DNA of 64,000 nucleotides from Rhizobium sp. BK313. Lineage in GTDB: Bacteria > Pseudomonadota > Alphaproteobacteria > Rhizobiales > Rhizobiaceae. This document shows, piece by piece, positions 17,966-26,024 of the stretch. The stretch spans positions 186,001-250,000 of the forward strand of contig NZ_JACHZQ010000008.1 of NCBI RefSeq assembly GCF_014193655.1, given 5' to 3'. The notes below the pieces were generated by a model, which saw nothing but the letters and a program-made list of their open reading frames with translations, was not told the origin of the DNA and did no database searches. Every line of letters starts with the position of its first letter. The first letter of the stretch is position 1. A program made the position numbers and the translations under genes.

Positions 17966-19864
17966 ATGAGCACCGCCTCCTTTCACGCCGATGAGGGTGC
18001 GCTTGACCGCGCCCTCTCTCCGGCCCCCCAGTCTGCCGGACAAGCGATCCTCGCGGAACCCGGCAGCGACAAATGCGAGAGCGGTGCATCCCGCGCGCGT
18101 CATCTGGTCGATCTTTCGGGCATCACCTACACCTATGAGGGCGAAGCCCAGCCCGTTCTCCACAATGTCGACCTCACAGTCGGGGAAGGCGAATTCGTGC
18201 TGATCCTTGGCCCGAGCGGCTGCGGCAAAAGCACCCTGCTGCATCTTCTCAACGGCTCGGTTCCCCATCTTCTCGGCGGCACACTGCAGGGGTCTGCCAC
18301 TATCTGCGGAAAATCGGTGGCCAATACCAAGGTTGCATCCTTCGCAACCGATGTCGGCATGGTCTTCCAGGATCCCGACGCCCAGATCATCAATACGCGG
18401 GTCCGCGACGAAGTCTGCTTCGGGCTTGAAAATCTTTGCCGACCTACTCCGGAAATTCTGGTGGAACAGTCCCGGGCGCTGGAATTTGTCGGTCTTGCGG
18501 ACTTCGGCGATCGGTCGATTTTCGAATTGTCGGGCGGTCAGAAGCAACGCGTCAGTATAGCAGCCGTCCTTGCCGCGCGTCCGCGCCTCCTTGTGCTCGA
18601 CGAACCCACCGCGAACCTCGACCCCGCCGGTATGGCAGAGGTGTTCTCCGTGCTTGCGCGCCTCAATCGCGAGCACGGTACGACGATCATCATGGTCGAA
18701 CACCGCGTTGACGAGCTCGCAGATAAAGTCAGCCGTGTCGTCATGATGGATCGCGGCACCATCGTATTCGACGGCGCGCCGCGCGCCGCATTCTCCTCTC
18801 GCCGCGTCGTCCATTCTGAAGAAGCCGGCGTCGTTCCGACCGCAAGCTGGTTTCCGCAGGTCGCAGAGTTCGCAATGGCTCTCTCCCAGGCTGCGGGGCG
18901 CCCGCTGGCGAGTGATCAGGTGCCCCTCTCCGTTGGCGAGGCCGTAGCTCTCTGCGACATCATGCAGCCGACACAATCTCTCGATCCGAGATCCGCGAGC
19001 GTTGCAGCAGAACCTCTGGGTTTGCCGCTTCTCTCGATCCGCTCGCTGCGCTTCTGCTACGATCGCAAGAACCCAATCCTGAAAAATGTCAACCTTGCAC
19101 TCGAAAACAACCGGATCGTCGCCCTGCTCGGGCGCAACGGCTCCGGCAAGACGACACTTGCCCGCATGCTCGTGGGCATCAACGATGCGCCTGTCGGCAC
19201 GATCGATCTCAACGGCAGAGATATCGCCAAACTCGGCGCGCGCGAGATCGCGGCGGAAGTGGGATATGTCTTTCAGAATCCCGACCATCAATTCGTTACC
19301 GATCAGGTGGATGAGGAAGTCGCTTACGGCCTGCGCGTTCGTGGCTTTGCCGACAGCGAGGTTGAGAGGCGTGTGGAAGATGTACTCTCGATCGTTGATC
19401 TCGCGCGCTACCGACATCGTTCACCATTCAGCCTAAGCCTTGGGGAACGCAGGCGCCTCAGCGTCGCGACGATGATGGTACTCGAACCGCGCCTTCTTGT
19501 GCTCGACGAGCCGACCATCGGCCAGGATCACGAACGAGCACAGCAGCTGATGGGCCTCATGACCCGTCTTCGCGAGCGTTATGGTACGACCATCCTGATG
19601 ATCACGCACGACGTTCGGCTGGTGGCTGAATGGGCGGACCGGGCGCTGGTGCTCCGCTCTGGCGAGATCGCCTTCGATGGCGCCCCGATCGAGCTTTTCG
19701 GCAAGGCGGAGCTGCTCGAAAGCTCCGGCCTGCTCGCTCCTCCGATCTACGAGGTGAGCCGCCGGCTGGCGGATCGTGATCCGGGTCGGGGACTTCGCCC
19801 CGTACTGTCATCGGAGTCCCTGGTTTCCTGCCTGGCCGCCACGTTGCAAGCGAGGGTGTTGTGA
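17966..19864 (+). CDS. ECF transporter ATPase, fused double-domain (YkoD/CbiO-like)
   Basis: A 632-residue protein with two ABC ATPase domains in tandem. The N-terminal domain (about residues 45-280) has Walker A GPSGCGKSTLL, signature LSGGQKQR and Walker B LLVLDEPTANLD. The C-terminal domain (about 350-590) has GRNGSGKTT, the degenerate signature LSLGERRR and LLVLDEPTIGQD. A fused pair is typical of YkoD-type ECF modules, where one protein replaces EcfA1 and EcfA2. The gene starts three bases after the S component and overlaps the T component by GTGA. It powers import by the adjacent membrane subunits. Confidence 0.94.
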   Translation: MSTASFHADEGALDRALSPAPQSAGQAILAEPGSDKCESGASRARHLVDLSGITYTYEGEAQPVLHNVDLTVGEGEFVLILGPSGCGKSTLLHLLNGSVPHLLGGTLQGSATICGKSVANTKVASFATDVGMVFQDPDAQIINTRVRDEVCFGLENLCRPTPEILVEQSRALEFVGLADFGDRSIFELSGGQKQRVSIAAVLAARPRLLVLDEPTANLDPAGMAEVFSVLARLNREHGTTIIMVEHRVDELADKVSRVVMMDRGTIVFDGAPRAAFSSRRVVHSEEAGVVPTASWFPQVAEFAMALSQAAGRPLASDQVPLSVGEAVALCDIMQPTQSLDPRSASVAAEPLGLPLLSIRSLRFCYDRKNPILKNVNLALENNRIVALLGRNGSGKTTLARMLVGINDAPVGTIDLNGRDIAKLGAREIAAEVGYVFQNPDHQFVTDQVDEEVAYGLRVRGFADSEVERRVEDVLSIVDLARYRHRSPFSLSLGERRRLSVATMMVLEPRLLVLDEPTIGQDHERAQQLMGLMTRLRERYGTTILMITHDVRLVAEWADRALVLRSGEIAFDGAPIELFGKAELLESSGLLAPPIYEVSRRLADRDPGRGLRPVLSSESLVSCLAATLQARVL

Positions 19865-20673
19865 GAAGCAAGAACGCATTTCAATTCCGCGCAGGCCGTT
19901 CGATCTTTCATCGGCTTGATCCGCTGTCGAAGTTCGCCTGGCTGATCGGGATCTCGCTCCTTGCCTTCGGCGCGTACATAGCCTGGATACAGATCACGAT
20001 CGCGGTCGCGGTCCTCCTCACCGCCCTCGTTCTGGCGCGCCTAACGCCGTTGGAAATTGTCCGCGGCACATGGCTTTTCATCATTGCCTGCATTGGCTTC
20101 CTGGTGGTCCAGAGTCTGACACTGCCGGGCCAAACGGTCGCCTTCCAAATCCTTTCGAAGCCGATCTATGCCGAGAGCGCCGACTATGCGCTGGCCTCGG
20201 CTCTGCGCATTTACACCATCATCCTCTCCTCAATGGTTTTCGTGCGCACCACCGACCCGCGGGATCTTGCTATCGCGCTGGTCACGCAGATGCGTGTTCC
20301 CTATCGCATCGCCTATGCCTTCTTCATCGCCCTGCGTATCGTTCCAACGATCGAGGAGGAGATCAAGATCATCCGTTCGGCTCAAGCCGTGCGCGGCGTC
20401 GCACGAAAGCGTGGCATTGCCGGTCGCATCCTTGAAACCAAGCGATATGCCATGCCGCTTCTCGTCGGCAGCCTGCGCAAGGCTTCGATGATGGTGATGT
20501 CGATGGAAGGCCGCGCCTTTGGCGCCTATCCGCAGAGAACATTCGTCGACGCGCCGCATATGAGCGCTCGGGGCATCGCGCTCATCGTCGTGACACTTGC
20601 GGCAGTCGTCGCCTGGTATACAAGTCTTGCGATGGGCGTGGTCCATTCCGTCTACGTCTTCGCGCCAAATTGA
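19861..20673 (+). CDS. ECF transporter T component (EcfT/YkoC-like)
   Basis: A 270-residue membrane protein of the CbiQ/EcfT family with about five spans. The cytoplasmic coupling region carries the family motif near AFFIALRIVPTIEEE and AQAVRG (the Ala-Arg-Gly-type helix that contacts the ATPases). It starts at a GTG overlapping the ATPase stop. It links the YkoE-like S component to the double ATPase. The stop is followed after 16 bp by the second ring-opening amidohydrolase, which belongs to the same transcript. Confidence 0.92.
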   Translation: MRSKNAFQFRAGRSIFHRLDPLSKFAWLIGISLLAFGAYIAWIQITIAVAVLLTALVLARLTPLEIVRGTWLFIIACIGFLVVQSLTLPGQTVAFQILSKPIYAESADYALASALRIYTIILSSMVFVRTTDPRDLAIALVTQMRVPYRIAYAFFIALRIVPTIEEEIKIIRSAQAVRGVARKRGIAGRILETKRYAMPLLVGSLRKASMMVMSMEGRAFGAYPQRTFVDAPHMSARGIALIVVTLAAVVAWYTSLAMGVVHSVYVFAPN

Positions 20674-20689
20674 ATATGGTACACACACA

Positions 20690-21769
20690 ATGAAAATCGG
20701 TGTCCACAAGATCGCAATGGCATCGCCCGACGATGTTACCGCACTCGAAAAGCTGATCGACGCAGGTGAGGTTAACCCGGCGGATATCGTTGCCGTCATT
20801 GGCAAAACCGAAGGCAATGGCGGTGCCAACGATTTCACGCGGGGTTATGCGACGCTCGCCTTTCGTCTTCTTCTGGCGAAAAAACTGGGTGTTGAATTCG
20901 ACGACGTCGTCCGCCGCATCGCCTTTGTCTGGTCCGGCGGCACCGAAGGGGTGCTCTCGCCGCACGCGACGATTTTTACTCGCACGGACGAAACATTGGC
21001 GCGCAGCGAGCGAAGGCTTGTGCTCGGCATCTCGGAGACCCGTGCGCTCTCACCCGAAGAGGTCGGCACAACGATTCATGTCCGCTTGGTTGCCGACGCT
21101 GTCCGTGAGGCTTTTCGGCAAGCAGGCGTCGTCAATCCGGCAGATGTCCATTACGTGCAAGTGAAGGGACCGCTTCTGACGGGTGCGGCCATATCGGATG
21201 CCGACAGCCGCGGCGTTGCCGTGGTGACGCGCGACCCGAACGGTTCGAAGGTCTATGCCCGCGGCGCCATGGGCCTCGGCGTTGCGCTTGCGCTTGGCGA
21301 GGTCGAGGAATCGCAGCTCTCCGACGCAATGATCGGACGGAAGCTCGATCAGTTTTCGGCCGTTGCGTCGACCTCCGCAGGCGGCGAACTGAAGGCCTGC
21401 GAAGTGCTGCTGTTCGGCAATGCGCCGGGCGCGGCCAGCGACTTCCGCATCGGCCATGCCGTCCTCAAGGACGTGATCGATGCGGCTGGCGTCCGCGCGG
21501 CCATCGAAAATGCCGGAGAATCGTCGGCCGGGATCGCCGCCATTTTCGCCAAGGCCGAGGCAAGCCCGACAGGTCGGTTGCGCGGCTGGCGCAACACGAT
21601 GCTGTCAGATGCCGACATCAATTACGAGCGCCACGCGCGCGCCGCCCTGGGAGCCGTGATTGCCTCGGTGACGGGCGATCCGGCGATTTTCGTTTCCGGC
21701 GGCACGGAGCATCAATGTGCACCCGGCGAGGCGCCGATTGCGGCAATCGTCCGTTGCGGCGAAAGCTGA
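20690..21769 (+). CDS. Ring-opening amidohydrolase, cyanuric acid hydrolase/barbiturase (AtzD) family, copy 2
   Basis: A 359-residue AtzD/barbiturase-family protein downstream of the ECF importer. The three Lys-Ser dyads are intact: Lys39/Ser82 (GKTEGNG, WSGGTEG), Lys159/Ser227 (QVKGP, VASTSAG) and Lys288/Ser336 (AKAEAS, VSGGTEHQ). The C-terminal family motif is changed to HQCAPGEAP where copy 1 has HQGPDGGG, so the two copies may prefer different substrates. The ATG at 20690 follows the T-component stop by 16 bp; the longer upstream frame overlaps that gene. Genetic linkage to the importer suggests it acts on the imported ring. Confidence 0.92.
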   Translation: MKIGVHKIAMASPDDVTALEKLIDAGEVNPADIVAVIGKTEGNGGANDFTRGYATLAFRLLLAKKLGVEFDDVVRRIAFVWSGGTEGVLSPHATIFTRTDETLARSERRLVLGISETRALSPEEVGTTIHVRLVADAVREAFRQAGVVNPADVHYVQVKGPLLTGAAISDADSRGVAVVTRDPNGSKVYARGAMGLGVALALGEVEESQLSDAMIGRKLDQFSAVASTSAGGELKACEVLLFGNAPGAASDFRIGHAVLKDVIDAAGVRAAIENAGESSAGIAAIFAKAEASPTGRLRGWRNTMLSDADINYERHARAALGAVIASVTGDPAIFVSGGTEHQCAPGEAPIAAIVRCGES

Positions 21770-21861
21770 GAACTGCCGTTTCCGCGAGCCTCCGCGATTT
21801 TAGACCATTGCGCCTCCCCGTTCTCCTCGGTTAAGTCTGCCAAAACCGTGCCCGCGAAAGC

Positions 21862-22530
21862 GTGCAGAGTTCGCGGGGGCAGAGGCCGGAAGAGCACTTG
21901 CTCTACGACCGGCTGGTGGATGCGATCATCGACAAGACCCTGAGACCGGGCCAACATTTGAACGAGGTCAAGCTCGCAGCCACCTATAGCGTACCCCGCT
22001 CCCGCGTCCGTCGCGTGCTGGAGCGTCTGCGCGACGAGGCTGTGGTCGAGATCGAGCTCAATCGCGGTGCCTTCATATCGCGACCGACAATCGCCGAGGC
22101 GCGCGACGTCTTCGAGGCGCGCAAAAACCTCGAGATGATCATTGTCCGTCTCGCCTGCGAACGCGCAACGCCAGCCGATATCGCCCGGCTGCGGGATCAT
22201 CTGCTTGCCGAGCGCGACGTCTTCGATAATTTGCGGCCAGAGATGAACCGTATCGCGGGCGATTTCCACGTATTGCTTGCCGAGACCGCCGGCAATGCGG
22301 TGCTGGCGCGGATGCTGACGTTGCTGATGCGACGCGTCTGTCTTATCCAGTCGCTTTAGGAAAAGCGAAGCGGCGTTCTGTGTCTCGTCGACGAGCACGA
22401 GAAGCTCGTCGATCTCATTGCAGCGAGTTTGCGTCAGGATATTCTGTCCACGACTATGGACTATTATTTAGCAATCACGCACATTGAGGATACGAGGCAA
22501 AGTAGAAGTCGTCCGGTGCTGCATGTTTGA
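21862..22530 (+). pseudogene. GntR/FCD regulator interrupted by an in-frame amber codon
   Basis: A GTG-initiated frame encodes a winged helix-turn-helix (YSVPRSRVRRVLERLRDE) and most of an FCD domain, then stops at TAG 22357-22359. The same frame continues without another stop to TGA 22528-22530. The continuation (LVDEHEKLVDLIAASLRQD) reads as the normal C-terminal helix of this family. The TAG stands where a tyrosine codon is expected. No frameshift is needed, so this is a single-base nonsense mutation, a sequencing error or a readthrough site. It was probably the regulator of the ECF/amidohydrolase operon. Confidence 0.8.
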
Positions 22531-22658
22531 TATGCGAAGCTGACGCTTGACTTCGTTCGGGCATTTCCGGGTGGGGAAAAATCGTTGCATATCCGTCCTT
22601 TAGGCTACCACCTAAGGCGCATTGCAGTCCGTTCCGGATGGCGTCCGGAGGGAAACAC

Positions 22659-23813
22659 ATGCCTGATCTTCAACGCAGAGAATTTATTGTTCAAGGAAGT
22701 GCGGCTCTCGCCGCAATCGCGGGTCTATACGCTTCGAAGGTCAACGCTTTTCCGACGCAGACCGGCGAGAAGGTCCTTCCATGGCTCGATCAGCCGACGG
22801 AAAACCCTAATCCGGCCGGTATCCAGACGCAGCTCGTCTGGGAAGATTTGAATACCTTCATAACTCCAAATGACAAGTTCTTCAGCATCTCGCATTTCAA
22901 TCGACCGACGATTGACGAGAAATCGTGGTCCCTCGATATCGGCGGCCTGGTCAAGAAGCCGTTTAAATTGACGCTCGCTGACATCAAGGCGCGACCGCGA
23001 CAGGAGGTCGTTTTCACAGTGGAATGCTCGGGCAACCACGGTTTCCCATTTTTCACCGGCGGCATCGGCAATGCCCGCTGGGCAGGCACGCCGCTTGCGC
23101 CGATTCTGAAGGAAGCCAGCATCCTTGATAATGGCATCGAGGTTGTGTTCTTCGGCACCGACAGAGGCGACGTCGAAATACGCGACATGAAGATGCAACA
23201 GAACTTCGCTCGTAGCATGTCGCTCGCCGATGCAATGAACCCCGACAATCTACTCTGCTATGAAATGAACGGCGCGACGCTGCCGACGCCCAATGGTTTC
23301 CCGCTGCGGCTGATTGCTCCGGGCTGGTACGGCATCGCCAACGTCAAGTGGCTGAAGGCCATCGAGGTTCGCGACACCCGTTTTATGAGCCTGCTGATGG
23401 CCCGCGACTATGTCACCATCCGGGAGGAAGAGCACAACGGCGAGACCAGGTGGATCGAGACCTCAGTCGGCCGAGCCCTGATAAAGTCCGCACCCGCCAA
23501 AGTCACCCGGACAGACTCAGGTTACCGCATTATTGGCGCGGCCTGGGGAGCACCGATCGACCGGGTCGAAGTGAGAATCGATCAAGGGCCCTGGAAACCA
23601 GCGGTCATTGATCACAGTGAGGAGGCCGAACACGCTTGGAAAATTTGGTCCTTGGATTGGGCAAATCCCTCTCCTGGAGAACACACTGTGACCTCACGCG
23701 CGATCGGTACCACGGGGCAGATTCAACCGGCAATGGACGATCCGTTGATCGCCAAAAAACACACATACTGGGAAAGCAATGGCCAGGTGACACGCCGCAT
23801 CCGCATCGTTTAA
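22659..23813 (+). CDS. Sulfite-oxidase-like molybdopterin oxidoreductase, TAT-exported
   Basis: A 384-residue protein of the sulfite oxidase family. The twin-arginine signal (QRREFIVQG, Arg6-Arg7) followed by an Ala-rich stretch implies folding with cofactor in the cytoplasm and export to the periplasm. Cys123 in VECSGNHG is the molybdenum ligand, and a C-terminal dimerisation domain spans about residues 260-380. The start at 22659 follows CGGAGGG. No cytochrome c or heme partner gene lies next to it, unlike SorAB-type sulfite dehydrogenases. It could oxidise sulfite or, like other family members, another substrate. Confidence 0.87.
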   Translation: MPDLQRREFIVQGSAALAAIAGLYASKVNAFPTQTGEKVLPWLDQPTENPNPAGIQTQLVWEDLNTFITPNDKFFSISHFNRPTIDEKSWSLDIGGLVKKPFKLTLADIKARPRQEVVFTVECSGNHGFPFFTGGIGNARWAGTPLAPILKEASILDNGIEVVFFGTDRGDVEIRDMKMQQNFARSMSLADAMNPDNLLCYEMNGATLPTPNGFPLRLIAPGWYGIANVKWLKAIEVRDTRFMSLLMARDYVTIREEEHNGETRWIETSVGRALIKSAPAKVTRTDSGYRIIGAAWGAPIDRVEVRIDQGPWKPAVIDHSEEAEHAWKIWSLDWANPSPGEHTVTSRAIGTTGQIQPAMDDPLIAKKHTYWESNGQVTRRIRIV

Positions 23814-24180
23814 GAAGCTTTGCCGCCACGTACGACGGCTAAGGAGGAAAGGGTACGTTCGACCGAGAACCCTTCGCTTGGGATTACGGCAGTTGAGAAG
23901 GCGCTGGCTGTCATCCGCTGACTGCCCGTCCAGTAGTGGTGAGGACCGGCGGTACGTTGATCCTGAGCCGCACCTGACCGCAGCTTCGGGGGACTGTGAA
24001 TTCGGTAGTAGACTTCGCGCCTGCTATCTCATGAGAATACCCACCGCCGATATCTGCTCGGCACAATTTGAGATCTCGGAACCTCGCGCTCTCGTCGATG
24101 CGAGGAAATTACTCGACCAACTGCGATAGGCACAATTGCAGACGGTACGAGATCGTATCAAATAAGCCTCCACCCTTCCG
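23814..24180. other. Intergenic gap, 367 bp, no gene supported
   Basis: The gap lies between the sulfite-oxidase-like gene and the convergent PAP2-type gene. A short plus-strand frame (23878-24129) has no recognisable protein character. I see no convincing terminator, tRNA or repeat. Confidence 0.5.
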
Positions 24181-25533
24181 CTAGTCTGCCCCATCTTTTT
24201 TTGCCCGCTCGATGAATTTCGCCGCGACCGCTTTGCCAAGTGCGACACCGGCCCGGTTGTCCATTTCATAGTGGATGCCGGCCCAGATGCGGGAATCTCC
24301 CGCCTCCTTGCCGACTGTGCGGATGAACTCCGCGCGGCTGGGGAATAGGTACGCAAGAACCTCGCACCGGGCAGTCGAGAGCGTGGAGTGGTTCGACGGA
24401 TAACTGGGAAAGGGCGGCACCGCGAACAGCGGAGTTATGCTGGGGTCAAGCTGGTTGGGCCGCAGATACCAATAAGCGAACTTCCCGTCGTTGCTTGCAA
24501 TGAATGCGTCGAAATGGACCGTTGCGAGCAACGCGTAAGCCCGCGCGGCGCGCGGAGGGTTCGAGTCCGTCTTGTCCTCGAACATCCACTTGCTTGCGTA
24601 GTCATACCAACTGGTAAACAGGCCGGATGGACTTTGCCAGTAGAACGCTTTGTAGTTGTTGGGGAATTTTCGATCAAACTGTCGGACCGCATCCGTCTCA
24701 GCCTTCACAACCGCGGACTTGCAGTCGGGCGGAGCGGACGGTCTGAATTCATTGGGTGCCTCGAGCAGGATCGGCTTCCAGTTTGGCATGGTCACATTGG
24801 CGGGTTTGTCTCCGACCCACATGCACGGACCGGTCGGGACCGTTCCGGTCCAGACGGCATCGGACCCATCGGCCTTTGCCCGCGCAATCACTTGCTCTCC
24901 CACACGTCGCCCCAGTTCCAGGCCAGCGGAAGAGTCGCTTGGGAACTGGACACCCGCAAGGACACGCGACTGCGCCGCTTCTTCGGCCATCGCCTGGAAC
25001 GACGACGCCTCGTCTGGGAAGAAATAGGCAAGAACGGTCGCGGCGGCTCCGCCGACTGCCGCGTGTTCAGATGGATAAGCGGGACTCCGAGGGGTGGGCA
25101 GCGCAGTCGGCAGTGTCGCATCCACCTCGCTTGGGCGGGGGCGATTGTAGAAGTATTTCGACTCCCAAGCCGCGACGGTGGCGTCGTAGATCGCGATGGT
25201 CAAATAGGTATAGACGCGGTGCGCATTGGGGATCGTTTGGTTTGCGAGAAGACGGTTGTTGACCAGGTCGATCCATCGATAGCCGGGCGAGCCGGCGTCC
25301 CAGAACTTGATCTTGGCGGCGACCTGCGCATCGTTTGCTGCAGGAAGTTCACGGAGCTGCCGCAACTCGGTCGCGGAAGTATCCGGTGGGGGCGGTACTC
25401 GGAAGTCTTTGCCCGACGTAATTACCCACGTTTTCCACGTTCCCGCCTTAGGCTCTATCGGATCAGATTGGGCGAAAGCGCAGTTCGCGGACAAAAGGAT
25501 TACCGCACAGACCTTGCTGAACCCGCTAAGCAT
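24181..25533 (-). CDS. Tandem PAP2 phosphatase/haloperoxidase-like exported protein
   Basis: A 450-residue protein with an N-terminal signal peptide ending near Ala-Phe-Ala-Gln (residue 22). It contains two PAP2/vanadium-haloperoxidase-type motif sets. The first set is K(x6)RP in KYFYNRPRP, PSEH, and SR with FPSD, but the final histidine is Gln. The second set is K(x6)RP in KFAYWYLRP, PSNH, and SRIWAGIHYEMD with the histidine kept. The usual family member has one set in about 200-250 residues, so this is an internal duplication. It should act in the periplasm as an acid phosphatase or a relative. Confidence 0.85.
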   Translation of the reverse strand: MLSGFSKVCAVILLSANCAFAQSDPIEPKAGTWKTWVITSGKDFRVPPPPDTSATELRQLRELPAANDAQVAAKIKFWDAGSPGYRWIDLVNNRLLANQTIPNAHRVYTYLTIAIYDATVAAWESKYFYNRPRPSEVDATLPTALPTPRSPAYPSEHAAVGGAAATVLAYFFPDEASSFQAMAEEAAQSRVLAGVQFPSDSSAGLELGRRVGEQVIARAKADGSDAVWTGTVPTGPCMWVGDKPANVTMPNWKPILLEAPNEFRPSAPPDCKSAVVKAETDAVRQFDRKFPNNYKAFYWQSPSGLFTSWYDYASKWMFEDKTDSNPPRAARAYALLATVHFDAFIASNDGKFAYWYLRPNQLDPSITPLFAVPPFPSYPSNHSTLSTARCEVLAYLFPSRAEFIRTVGKEAGDSRIWAGIHYEMDNRAGVALGKAVAAKFIERAKKDGAD

Positions 25534-25980
25534 GTTCGCCCCCCTAGTTCATCCCCCGGCGCGAAGACGGAGGTTTTTTGTTTTGACGCTTCAACTTAAT
25601 TTTAGCAATTACTAATTATATCTCGTGGCACTGCTAAGTAAAAGCGTCAAAAATGAGAGAGGGCTGCGTTGTGAAAGATCACGTCCGAAGCGACCCGCAG
25701 CGGCCGTTTGCCGCTCGGCCATCCACGTGACGCCATGACGCTGATCCGCGCGCGACGATCGCATCTGCGCTGGAGGGACCTGTCGGCTCTGCACCGATCT
25801 GCGACATCACACGGCCGGTTCCTCCATGGCAGTCAAGTGTTTTGTAAGTCCCTGGGCCCGCTGCTGTGCACAGTTCGGTCGGTCGAGAGGGCCCTTGTTC
25901 CTAGCCACCTTTCTGGAAGCCTCGCGACTGCCAGCAACCTCTAGCTAACGACGGTATTCATGCTCTGAGGAGAAAGGGCA
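25534..25980. other. Intergenic gap, about 450 bp, no gene supported
   Basis: AT-rich sequence upstream of the PAP2-type gene (25534-25640) probably holds its promoter. The rest reads as non-coding. A 78-codon plus-strand frame at 25708-25944 has no family resemblance that I can see. Confidence 0.45.
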
Positions 25981-26008
25981 GCAGGAGCCGAGATAGGCGG
26001 GCTCCTGC
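25981..26008 (-). terminator. Hairpin downstream of the MHS transporter gene
   Basis: GCAGGAGCC (25981-25989) pairs perfectly with GGCTCCTGC (26000-26008), 16 bases beyond the transporter stop. Read on the minus strand it is followed by TGCCCTTTCT, a weak T tract. It is likely the operon terminator. Confidence 0.55.
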
Positions 26009-26024
26009 CAAAATGGCGGAAGTC

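Noticed and set aside
17213-19417. 734-codon minus-strand open frame
   Set aside because: It lies entirely opposite the ECF S and ATPase genes, whose motifs are unmistakable. Its translation is a low-complexity Asp/Arg/His-rich sequence typical of antisense frames in GC-rich DNA.
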